Of a stretch of 42,308 nt of DNA, positions 1 through 6,108 are shown piece after piece (within the stretch, counting starts at the first letter, position 1; the number at the start of each line of letters is the position of its first letter). The position numbers and the translations under genes were made by a program. The stretch comes from a bacterium (GTDB taxonomy: Bacteria; Cyanobacteriota; Vampirovibrionia; Gastranaerophilales; Gastranaerophilaceae), in contig JAFRAO010000018.1 of NCBI GenBank assembly GCA_017405375.1, positions 1 to 42,308 on the forward strand. Reading direction: 5' to 3'. Under the pieces are notes generated by a model, which did not search any database, was not told where the DNA came from, and saw nothing but the letters and a program-made list of their open reading frames with translations.

Positions 1-251
1 ATGCAAGTGAGTGAACGGTTGATAGTGAACTGTTGTGGGTGAACTGACGACTATTAACTGTACGACAGTTATTAGCATTTATATCATTCTGTTCACTGTT
101 CACTCTGAACAGTTCACCCTTAAAAGTGTTACAAATAAAGGTTTTTAGGGATTTAAACAGGTCAAAAGCCTTGCTATATCTAGCTTTGCCCCCCCCCCAC
201 TACGGGAAACGCCGTCTGGGAGCCAGTTTGCGCCGATATTAATTTTTTCAT
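1..251 (-). pseudogene. Pilin-like gene, 5' part, frame-interrupted at a G10 tract; runs off left edge
   Basis: An ATG at 251 follows a good ribosome site (GAGGAG, about 7 nt upstream). As written the frame encodes only 23 residues and stops at 180-182. Just before that stop lies a run of ten G on the coding strand (189-198). With nine (or twelve) G the frame stays open to the window edge and encodes a leader closely matching the pilin-like gene at 11060-12082 (shared words KAFxLFKSLKTFICN, SEQNDINANNCRTVNSRQ and NSSLSTV), ending just where AFTLAE would begin. The gene is therefore either a phase-variable locus in the OFF state or carries a sequencing indel. The pilin-like class is inferred from the homologous copy, because the membrane segment lies outside the window. 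It is downstream of tmk on the same strand, with its own promoter inside the tmk 3' end. Confidence 0.7.
189..198 (-). repeat. Homopolymer tract G10 (coding strand), candidate phase-variation switch
   Basis: Ten consecutive C on the plus strand, read as G10 by the pilin-like gene about 17 codons after its ATG. Working through the frames: G10 gives a stop six nt past the tract, G8 gives a stop about 40 nt later, and G9 or G12 leaves the frame open to the window edge. In an AT-rich genome a poly-G run inside a coding leader is unlikely by chance and is the classic substrate for slipped-strand phase variation. Confidence 0.7.
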
Positions 252-284
252 TTAAAAACTCCTCTACATTTTCTTAACCATTTT

Positions 285-313
285 ATACTACATTGTTATT
301 CCAAATTTTGCAA
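285..313 (-). promoter_or_regulatory. Promoter of the left pilin-like gene
   Basis: On the minus strand TTGCAA (308-313) and TAGTAT (285-290) are separated by exactly 17 nt. The same arrangement, TTGCAA-N17-TAATAT, precedes the right-hand copy. The -35 box lies inside the final codons of tmk. Confidence 0.5.
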
Positions 314-928
314 GTTATTAATTTTTTCAACAAACATTTCAACTACTTGCTTGTGAATATTTTCTATCGAATCAACAGAATTAATCAACTTAACTCTGTT
401 TGGTTCATTTTTAGCTATCTGTAAATAACCTTTTCTCACACGTTCAAAAAATTCTTTACCGGCAGACTCCATGCGGTCTTTTTCTTTTCCAACCCTTTTC
501 ATTGATGTTTCTACATCTATATCAAAAACATACGTCAAATCAGGTTTTAAACCACCTGTTGCTATATCATTTAACATATTGATTTTATCAATATTCAACT
601 TTCGACCGTATCCCTGATACGCTACTGTTGAATCTGTGTGTCTGTCTGAAATTACTATTTTTCCCGCTTCAATGTTTTTACGAACTATTATATCAACATT
701 TTGAGCCCTGTCCGCCAAAAATAAAAATGATTCGCAAACCGAAGAAACTTCTCCGTCATAATCAAGTAGCAGATTTCTAATTTTTTCACCAAGGCCGCTA
801 CAACCCGGTTCTCGCGTTAAAACAACATCATAACCGCTATTTTTAAGATATTTGACTAATAAATTTATTTGAGTTGTTTTTCCGCAACCGTCTTGACCCT
901 CAAATGTTATAAATAATCCTTTTTTCAT
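296..928 (-). CDS. tmk: Thymidylate kinase
   Basis: Phosphorylates dTMP to dTDP with ATP in dTTP synthesis, in the cytoplasm. The 210-aa length is normal. The P-loop GQDGCGKT occupies residues 11-18, TREPG residues 38-42, and the DRHxDSxxAYQGxGR signature starts near residue 95; all are diagnostic of the family. The lid region (about residues 145-165, KEKDRMESAGKEFFERVR) is present. The gene follows rplA, but a strong terminator at 951-980 lies between them, so it is probably transcribed separately. Its last codons double as the -35 region of the downstream pilin-like gene. Confidence 0.96.
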   Translation of the reverse strand: MKKGLFITFEGQDGCGKTTQINLLVKYLKNSGYDVVLTREPGCSGLGEKIRNLLLDYDGEVSSVCESFLFLADRAQNVDIIVRKNIEAGKIVISDRHTDSTVAYQGYGRKLNIDKINMLNDIATGGLKPDLTYVFDIDVETSMKRVGKEKDRMESAGKEFFERVRKGYLQIAKNEPNRVKLINSVDSIENIHKQVVEMFVEKINNLQNLE

Positions 929-950
929 AATATCCTCAAGAATTTTATAT

Positions 951-980
951 AAAAAAAGCGTGGCAGCATGCCACGCTTTT
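951..980 (-). terminator. Rho-independent terminator of the secE-nusG-rplKA operon
   Basis: A perfect 8-bp stem GCGTGGCA/TGCCACGC (958-965 with 969-976) with a 3-nt loop, followed on the minus strand by seven T (957-951). The T4 on the other side makes it weakly bidirectional. It sits 14 nt past the rplA stop. Confidence 0.9.
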
Positions 981-993
981 AATTCTTTATAGC

Positions 994-1719
994 CTAACCA
1001 AGGTAATCTTTAACTTCAGTTGCTAAAGATTTAGTATCCAATTTGATACCAGGTCCCATTGTTGTTGCCAAATAAGCTGATTTAATGTATGTACCTTTTG
1101 CTGAAGCAGGTTTTGCTTTTAAAATAGCTTCTGCTAATGTAGCGTAGTTTTTCATCAAATCTTCAACGCTGAATTGTACCTTACCGATAGGACAGTGAAT
1201 CATACCCTGTTTATCAGCACGGAATTCAACTTTACCGGCTTTAGCATCTTTAACTGCCTTACCTACTTCTAATGTAACAGTACCTGTTTTAGGGTTTGGC
1301 ATTAAGCCTTTTGGACCTAATACACGACCTAATTTACCAAGCATGCCCATACAATCAGGAGTTGCAATCAAAGTATCGAATTCGAACCAACCTTTTTCGA
1401 TTTTTTCGATAATATCTTCAGTTCCTGCAAAATCAGCACCTGCTTCTTTTGCTTCATCTACCTTTGTACCCTTTGCAATAACACAAACTCTTACAGTTTT
1501 ACCTAAACCTGCAGGTAATACGGTAGTTGAACGAATTTGTTGATCGGCATGTTTTACTTCAATACCTAATCTCATATGGCATTCAACTGTTTCATTAAAT
1601 TTAGAAACAGCCTCTGAAATTTCTTTTAATTTTGTTAGTGCTGCAAGACCGGTTGATGGTTGTTCAAAACCTTCTAACAACTCTTGCATTTTTTGTTGTT
1701 TTTTAGTTAATTTTGACAT
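994..1719 (-). CDS. rplA: 50S ribosomal protein L1
   Basis: Forms the L1 stalk of the large ribosomal subunit at the tRNA exit site, and in many bacteria represses its own mRNA. The 241-aa length is normal. The L1 signature [20 protein letters not shown] lies near residues 127-146, and the C-terminus carries the usual [15 protein letters not shown] stretch. The start is ATG at 1719 with an AAAGGAAA site upstream. It follows rplK after a 63-nt gap holding a hairpin element also found before rplK. Unusually, no rplJ-rplL follows: the operon ends in a terminator. Confidence 0.97.
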   Translation of the reverse strand: MSKLTKKQQKMQELLEGFEQPSTGLAALTKLKEISEAVSKFNETVECHMRLGIEVKHADQQIRSTTVLPAGLGKTVRVCVIAKGTKVDEAKEAGADFAGTEDIIEKIEKGWFEFDTLIATPDCMGMLGKLGRVLGPKGLMPNPKTGTVTLEVGKAVKDAKAGKVEFRADKQGMIHCPIGKVQFSVEDLMKNYATLAEAILKAKPASAKGTYIKSAYLATTMGPGIKLDTKSLATEVKDYLG

Positions 1720-1735
1720 TTTTAAATTTCCTTTC

Positions 1736-1767
1736 GTGGTAGTAGCGGACTTTTAACGTCCTTCCAT
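1736..1767 (-). promoter_or_regulatory. Hairpin element in the rplA leader (candidate L1-binding operator)
   Basis: On the minus strand: TGGAAG, then hairpin GGAC-GTTAAAA-GTCC, then G-CTACTACCAC, just before the rplA ribosome site. The outer TGG/CCA can pair and enclose the internal hairpin. The same arrangement occurs before rplK (2222-2248) with a different inner loop, so the conserved part is structural. An L1 role is inferred from known L1 autoregulation in other bacteria. Confidence 0.55.
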
Positions 1768-1782
1768 TCATAATTAGTAAGC

Positions 1783-2208
1783 CTATTGCTTAACAGTAAC
1801 ACCCATAGCTCTACAAGAACCTTTAATCATTTCAACAGCTGCTTCCATAGTTGTTGCATTTAAATCGTTCATTTTTATTTTAGCGATTTCTTCAAGTTGT
1901 TCTTGAGTGATTTCACCTACTTTTGTTTTGTTAGGTGTTGCAGAACCTTTTGGAAGATTTAAAATTTTCTTTATCAAAACAGGAGCCGGTGGAGATTTTG
2001 TTACAAAAGTAAAACTTCTGTCTTCGTAAACATCAATAATAACCGGAATAATGTAACCTGCTTGAGATTCAGTTTTCGCATTGAATTGTTTACAAAAATC
2101 CATGATATTAACACCATGTTGACCTAGTGCAGGACCAACAGGAGGTGATGGATTTGCTTTTCCGGCTTCAATTTGGAGTTTAATTTTTCCTACTATTTTC
2201 TTTGCCAT
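1783..2208 (-). CDS. rplK: 50S ribosomal protein L11
   Basis: L11 lies at the base of the large-subunit stalk in the GTPase centre and contacts elongation factors. The 141-aa product starts [13 protein letters not shown] and carries the proline-rich [21 protein letters not shown] block and the C-terminal RNA-binding domain ending [11 protein letters not shown] chose the ATG at 2208 over an upstream in-frame start at 2250 because GAAAGGAA sits directly before it and the protein then has the family's standard N-terminus. The codons before it overlap the hairpin element at 2222-2248. It lies between nusG and rplA in the standard order. Confidence 0.96.
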   Translation of the reverse strand: MAKKIVGKIKLQIEAGKANPSPPVGPALGQHGVNIMDFCKQFNAKTESQAGYIIPVIIDVYEDRSFTFVTKSPPAPVLIKKILNLPKGSATPNKTKVGEITQEQLEEIAKIKMNDLNATTMEAAVEMIKGSCRAMGVTVKQ

Positions 2209-2221
2209 TTTGTTCCTTTCT

Positions 2222-2248
2222 GTGGTAATAACGGGACGTCCCTTCCAC
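2222..2248 (-). promoter_or_regulatory. Hairpin element in the rplK leader (candidate L1-binding operator)
   Basis: On the minus strand: GTGGAAG, inner palindrome GGGACGTCCC, then GTTATTACCAC. GTGG and CCAC close the outer stem. The right shoulder (TTATTACCAC) matches that of the rplA element (CTACTACCAC), and both start TGGAAGG. Confidence 0.55.
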
Positions 2249-2265
2249 AACTTATCTATTTATTT

Positions 2266-2991
2266 TTATAGTTTTTGTATTTGTTTATATTCTAATTCAA
2301 CAGGAGTTTCTCTGCCGAAGATAGAAACATTTGCTCTTAATTTAGCCTTATCAGGGTAAACTTCTGTTATATCACCAACAAATTCAGCAAACGGACCTGA
2401 TGTAATACGAACTTTATCACCAACTTTAACATCAAGCTCAATTCGTTGTGGTGAATCAGAAGAAGTTCTGTTGATTACTTTTTTGATTTCACTATCTTTT
2501 GCCGGTATTGGTTTTTTAGCAGAACCGACAAATCTGGTTACACCTGCAGTGTGCCTTACAACATACCAGCTGTCTTCGTCCATAATCATTTCCACTAAAA
2601 CGTAACCCGGAAATACTTTTTCATCTTTTTCGGTCTTTTTGCCTGATTTTATCTGAGTTATAGTTTTTTGAGGAACTTCTACTCTGAATATTTTTTCAGA
2701 CATGTTCATGTACTCAATACGTTTTTCAAGATTTACCTTTACTTTATTTTCGTAACCTGAGTATGTATTAACAATATACCAACGTTTTTTAGGCGTTTTT
2801 TCTTGTTTTGTTTCTACTACTTCATTCTCATCTTTTTCTTCAGATTCATTTTTTACAGCTTTAGTTTTTCTTTTTGATTTGGATTTTGAAGATGTAACAC
2901 CATCTCCAACAACCAAATCTCCCACAAGCTCTCTGCTTGTAGCAACTACTTCAGCTTCATCCATAAATAATTCTTTTTCTTCATTTGTCAT
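2266..2991 (-). CDS. nusG: Transcription termination/antitermination factor NusG
   Basis: Binds RNA polymerase and links transcription to Rho or the ribosome. The NGN domain begins at about residue 69 (KKRWYIVNTYSGYENKV) and contains the family's FPGYVLVEM motif. The C-terminal KOW domain (VGDKVRITSGPFAEFVGDITEV) follows. At 241 aa it is about 60 residues longer than typical because of a charged, Lys/Glu-rich N-terminal extension (residues 1-68) with no recognised fold. Start is ATG at 2991. It lies 15 nt after secE. Confidence 0.96.
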   Translation of the reverse strand: MTNEEKELFMDEAEVVATSRELVGDLVVGDGVTSSKSKSKRKTKAVKNESEEKDENEVVETKQEKTPKKRWYIVNTYSGYENKVKVNLEKRIEYMNMSEKIFRVEVPQKTITQIKSGKKTEKDEKVFPGYVLVEMIMDEDSWYVVRHTAGVTRFVGSAKKPIPAKDSEIKKVINRTSSDSPQRIELDVKVGDKVRITSGPFAEFVGDITEVYPDKAKLRANVSIFGRETPVELEYKQIQKL

Positions 2992-3006
2992 ATTATAAAA
3001 TTTTCC

Positions 3007-3207
3007 TTAAGCGATATGTATTAGACCCAAGATAGATTTAAAAATGATGTCAATCAGATAAACAGCAACCGTAAAAAAGGCTACAATAGCGACAACAAAT
3101 AATGTTTCAGCAACAATTTGTTGTTTTTCAGGCCAATTAATTTTGCCCCATTCGGCTCTTACACCTCTAAAGTATGCTGTTATTGCTTGAATTTGTTCAT
3201 TTTTCAT
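3007..3207 (-). CDS. secE: Preprotein translocase subunit SecE
   Basis: Small membrane subunit of the SecYEG channel. 66 aa with a basic amphipathic segment (FRGVRAEWGKINWPEKQQIVAET, residues ~14-36) then one membrane helix (about 36-58). This is the single-helix form used by most bacteria. It sits between tRNA-Trp and nusG, the usual place. Confidence 0.95.
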   Translation of the reverse strand: MKNEQIQAITAYFRGVRAEWGKINWPEKQQIVAETLFVVAIVAFFTVAVYLIDIIFKSILGLIHIA

Positions 3208-3230
3208 TTTGTTTTACCTTTAGTTAACTC

Positions 3231-3302
3231 GCGCCCTGAAGGACTCGAACCCTCGACATCCGGTTTTGGAGACCGACGTTCTACCAACTGAACTAAGGAC
3301 GC
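3231..3302 (-). tRNA. trnW: tRNA-Trp (anticodon CCA)
   Basis: A 72-nt cloverleaf on the minus strand. Acceptor GCGTCCT pairs with AGGGCGC (one G:T pair). The anticodon arm is CGGTCTCCAAAACCG with CCA at the anticodon position, and the T arm contains GGTTCGAGTCC. The 3' CCA is not encoded, so the cca gene at 20804-21904 is needed. tRNA-Trp directly before secE is a widespread bacterial arrangement. Confidence 0.95.
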
Positions 3303-3353
3303 CTGACTTGTATTTCGACCTTATTTTATTTTTCCCTTATGTGTAATCTGTGT

Positions 3354-3373
3354 GTACTAACACTAATTAGTAC
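3354..3373. promoter_or_regulatory. Inverted repeat upstream of tRNA-Trp/secE
   Basis: GTACTAA (3354-3360) and TTAGTAC (3367-3373) form a perfect 7-bp inverted repeat with a 6-nt spacer. A further ACTAATTA copy lies at 3382-3389, one of two copies 20 nt apart. The position, between the sigma-factor gene end (3480) and the tRNA-Trp start (3302), suits an operator or promoter region for the translation operon. No convincing -10/-35 pair was settled on. Confidence 0.3.
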
Positions 3374-3479
3374 AAATTAATACTAATTAAAACAATCCAA
3401 TATGTCAATAGCTTATTTAATTAACGTTAACATTAGGTTTTATTATTTAAATTTAAATCAACTTACAGATAAATTAATA

Positions 3480-4175
3480 TTAATATTCTTGCTGGTCGTG
3501 CTCAGTTAAATATTCTCTTACGCTGTTTAATGCAGCTTGAATGATACGAGTAATTCTTGATGATGACAACCCTACGTGCTGTGCAATCTCTTTAACTTGC
3601 ATGTTTCTGTAAAAACGATACTCAACTATTGTTCTATCCTTTTGTGGTAATTGTGCAATAGCTTCTTTTATCATTCGGCTCATTTCCGTAATTTCTGCAG
3701 CTTCATCAGGCATAGCTTTTGTATCTTTTACAAAATCAAAAGGTGAATCATTATCTGAATTAGCAGCAGCAATACTGTCTATAGACAAAATTGTTTCATA
3801 CACAGCTTCTCTAACTTTTGATGGTGTAACTTCTATGCCGTCATCATCTGAATTTTCATAATCTAAATCATCACCAATATTTGAATCATTTTCGCTTTCT
3901 TCGTCTTTTTTATGTTTTAGCGAATACCACTTATATCTGTTTCTTAACTCATTTCTGATAGCCCATCTTACAGCCGTACCGATATATGCAGCATTATAAC
4001 GTTCTAAATCAGTATCATTTTTGCCCTCAATCATCGCCTGAACAGCAATAATACCAATACTTAGCAGCTCTTCATATTCAACCATGTGCATTGGAATACG
4101 TCGTTGCTCTACTTTTGCAACTTTTTGTACAATGTCCATGTATTCTCGTATACGTGAATTATTTTGCATTTGCAT
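3480..4175 (-). CDS. Sigma-70 family sigma factor (possibly FliA/WhiG-like)
   Basis: Directs RNA polymerase to a subset of promoters. 231 aa: a region-2-like part (~residues 25-85, with EELLSIGIIAVQAMI and YIGTAVRWAIRNELRNRY), a highly acidic linker (~residues 90-120), and a clear region-4 helix-turn-helix near the C-terminus (LPQKDRTIVEYRFYRNMQVKEIAQHVG followed by SSSRITRIIQAAL). It lies 36 nt after flhB on the same strand, which favours a flagellar sigma factor, but I could not assign the subclass from residues alone. Confidence 0.75.
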   Translation of the reverse strand: MQMQNNSRIREYMDIVQKVAKVEQRRIPMHMVEYEELLSIGIIAVQAMIEGKNDTDLERYNAAYIGTAVRWAIRNELRNRYKWYSLKHKKDEESENDSNIGDDLDYENSDDDGIEVTPSKVREAVYETILSIDSIAAANSDNDSPFDFVKDTKAMPDEAAEITEMSRMIKEAIAQLPQKDRTIVEYRFYRNMQVKEIAQHVGLSSSRITRIIQAALNSVREYLTEHDQQEY

Positions 4176-4211
4176 AATTTATATTACCAACACCGCACAG
4201 AAACAAATTTA

Positions 4212-5270
4212 CTAATGCGTTCTTTTCAAATTATACACAAAAATCAAAATTTCTGCAATAGCCTTATATAATTCCGGCGGAATATATTGATTTACATCTA
4301 CTAACCTGAATAAAGCTCTTGCAACAGGCGGATTGTCTATTACAGGAACGTTGTTTTCTTCTGCAATTTGTATAATTTTTTGAGCAATCATTTCTGTTCC
4401 TTTTGCCGTTAAAACTGGACACTCCATCTCTGCTTGATCATATTTTAAAGCGCAAGCAACATGGATTGGATTCCTTACAACAAAATCTGATTCCGGAACT
4501 GCGTCCATCATACCTCTTTGTAACATTTGCATACGACGTTGTCTTAACGCAGCCTTTACATTCGGGTCACCTTCTGTATTCTTATATTCATCTTTTATCT
4601 CTTTAAATGACATTTTCTGGTCTTTTAAAAATTTCCATTTTGTTACGCCGTAATCTGCTGCAGAAATAACCAAAAAAGCCAGACAAGCCTTAAAGATAAA
4701 TTCAACTATTAATTTACCAAATTCAATCAAAACAGCAAAATTGTTGTCAATAGAAGCCAATCGCAAAATACTTTCCAAATGTGCCGTATATACTGACCAG
4801 CCAATAAACCCTAATATTGCAACTTTTAATATGTTCTTTACCAATTCAAACATTGTTTTTATGGACATAATATTTTTGAAATATTTTGTAGGATTCAATT
4901 TATCTAATTTCGGCATAAGCGGTGCCGTTGCAACAAGAGGACCAACTTGAATAAAATCTGCCATTATTGCAACAATCCAAGCCATAAATAGAATCGGACC
5001 TATTATTAATACTGAAGCTGTTGTTGCAAGTAATAAAATATAGTGAACACCTATTTTATCAATATGTGCTGTCGGTATTTGTTCATACAACAAAATAAAC
5101 AGTTGTGAAATTTGATTCCATATAAAAGGTGCTAATCCGTTTATTACCGTAAAAAGAACCAACAAAGATATAGCGGTTGAAAAATCTTTTGATTTGACAA
5201 CCTGACCTTCTTTTCTTGCTTGTTCTAATTTTCTGGGGGTAGCATCAAACTGCTTATCTTCATCACCCAT
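4212..5270 (-). CDS. flhB: Flagellar type III export switch protein FlhB
   Basis: Membrane component of the flagellar export gate that switches substrate class after self-cleavage. 352 aa, starting with the family hallmark ATPRKLEQARKEGQV. Four hydrophobic segments follow (within ~30-210), then the cytoplasmic domain. The autocleavage loop is NPIH at residues 267-270, where the family has NPTH; Asn and Pro, which flank the scissile bond, are kept. The C-terminus has the usual PVIDNPPVARALF motif. Start ATG 5270 with AAAGGA upstream. Neighbours are deoC and a sigma factor; no other export genes are in the window. A YscU-type homologue is possible but less likely. Confidence 0.92.
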   Translation of the reverse strand: MGDEDKQFDATPRKLEQARKEGQVVKSKDFSTAISLLVLFTVINGLAPFIWNQISQLFILLYEQIPTAHIDKIGVHYILLLATTASVLIIGPILFMAWIVAIMADFIQVGPLVATAPLMPKLDKLNPTKYFKNIMSIKTMFELVKNILKVAILGFIGWSVYTAHLESILRLASIDNNFAVLIEFGKLIVEFIFKACLAFLVISAADYGVTKWKFLKDQKMSFKEIKDEYKNTEGDPNVKAALRQRRMQMLQRGMMDAVPESDFVVRNPIHVACALKYDQAEMECPVLTAKGTEMIAQKIIQIAEENNVPVIDNPPVARALFRLVDVNQYIPPELYKAIAEILIFVYNLKRTH

Positions 5271-5311
5271 CGTTATTCCTTTGTGATAGTTATTTCTCTA
5301 ATTGTTATTAC

Positions 5312-5962
5312 TTATTCAGTAACAATTTTTACGCCTGAACTTGTTCCTATACGTGTTGCACCGGCTTCTATTACGGCTAAAGCTGCCTCTTTAGAACGTA
5401 CTCCGCCTGATGCTTTCACTTCTAATCCATATTTTGATACTGTATCACTCATTATTTTAACATCTTCAGGTTTTGCTCCAACGCCGTTTTTTACAAATCC
5501 TGTTGAAGTCTTTACCAAATCTGCCTTCGCTTCAACGCATAATTCACAGGCTTTTACTATCTCTTCTTTTGTTAATAAATCTGTTTCAATTATAACTTTC
5601 AATTTTACATTTTTGCATTCATTCTTTACGGATTTAATATCATTTAAAACATATTCATAATCCTTGTCTTTAAGCGCAGATACATTTATTACCATATCTA
5701 TTTCATCAGCACCGTCCCTGATTGCTGTTTTAGCTTCAAACGCTTTTGTTTCAGAATTACATGCCCCTAAAGGAAATCCAACAACCGTAACAATTTTAAC
5801 ATTTGAACCTTTTAAGCATTCTTTAGCCAATTTTACGTATGCCGAATTTACACATACTCCTAAAAAATCATACTCTTTTGCTTCATTAAATAATTTTAAA
5901 AAATCTTCTTTAGTCGCATCTTGTTTTAATAATGTGTGCTCTATATATCTGTTTAAATTCAT
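5312..5962 (-). CDS. deoC: Deoxyribose-phosphate aldolase
   Basis: Cleaves 2-deoxyribose-5-phosphate to glyceraldehyde-3-phosphate and acetaldehyde in deoxynucleoside salvage. A (beta/alpha)8 class I aldolase of 216 aa from the chosen ATG at 5962, which has AAGGAG 8 nt upstream; an in-frame GTG at 5971 overlaps that site. Visible family motifs are TVVGFPLGA, the lysine in DLVKTSTGF, and the Schiff-base lysine region EVKASGGVR. It is 41 nt upstream of flhB on the same strand. Co-transcription is likely, but the metabolic link is not obvious. Confidence 0.95.
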   Translation of the reverse strand: MNLNRYIEHTLLKQDATKEDFLKLFNEAKEYDFLGVCVNSAYVKLAKECLKGSNVKIVTVVGFPLGACNSETKAFEAKTAIRDGADEIDMVINVSALKDKDYEYVLNDIKSVKNECKNVKLKVIIETDLLTKEEIVKACELCVEAKADLVKTSTGFVKNGVGAKPEDVKIMSDTVSKYGLEVKASGGVRSKEAALAVIEAGATRIGTSSGVKIVTE

Positions 5963-6045
5963 TTTTACCACTCCTTACACAAAAGTATATGTAAATTATA
6001 CACCAAAAACAGAATAATAAATAATGTTACAATATATTGAAAATA

Positions 6046-6075
6046 TTGTTTATACTCGACAAAATATGCTAGAAT
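6046..6075 (+). promoter_or_regulatory. Promoter of the GH13-like gene
   Basis: TTGTTT (6046-6051), an 18-nt spacer, and TAGAAT (6070-6075) preceded by TGC (extended -10). It lies in the 146-nt divergent region between deoC and the GH13-like gene; a TATAAT for the deoC side lies on the minus strand at 5995-6000. Confidence 0.5.
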
Positions 6076-6108
6076 AACATGTAATAATTGAATTAGGGGT
6101 ATATGTTA

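Larger units (their letters stand above)
1..327 (-). repeat. Inverted repeat, left arm (promoter + RBS + pilin leader module)
   Basis: Read on the minus strand, this segment matches 10985-11312 on the plus strand. The match starts in the last codons of tmk (CTTGCAAAATTTG...AATAACAATGTA), runs through the -10 region, the ribosome site and the whole leader, and ends at the window edge. Identity is patchy around the start codon and very high over the last ~140 bp (for example AGTGAACAGAATGATATAAA in both). The right arm has its own promoter copy directly after a different gene, so the module has been duplicated or moved with its promoter. Confidence 0.8.

Noticed and set aside
5283..6017. Plus-strand open frames of 117-125 codons opposite deoC
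   Set aside because: Antisense shadows of deoC, whose catalytic motifs and ribosome site are plain on the minus strand.
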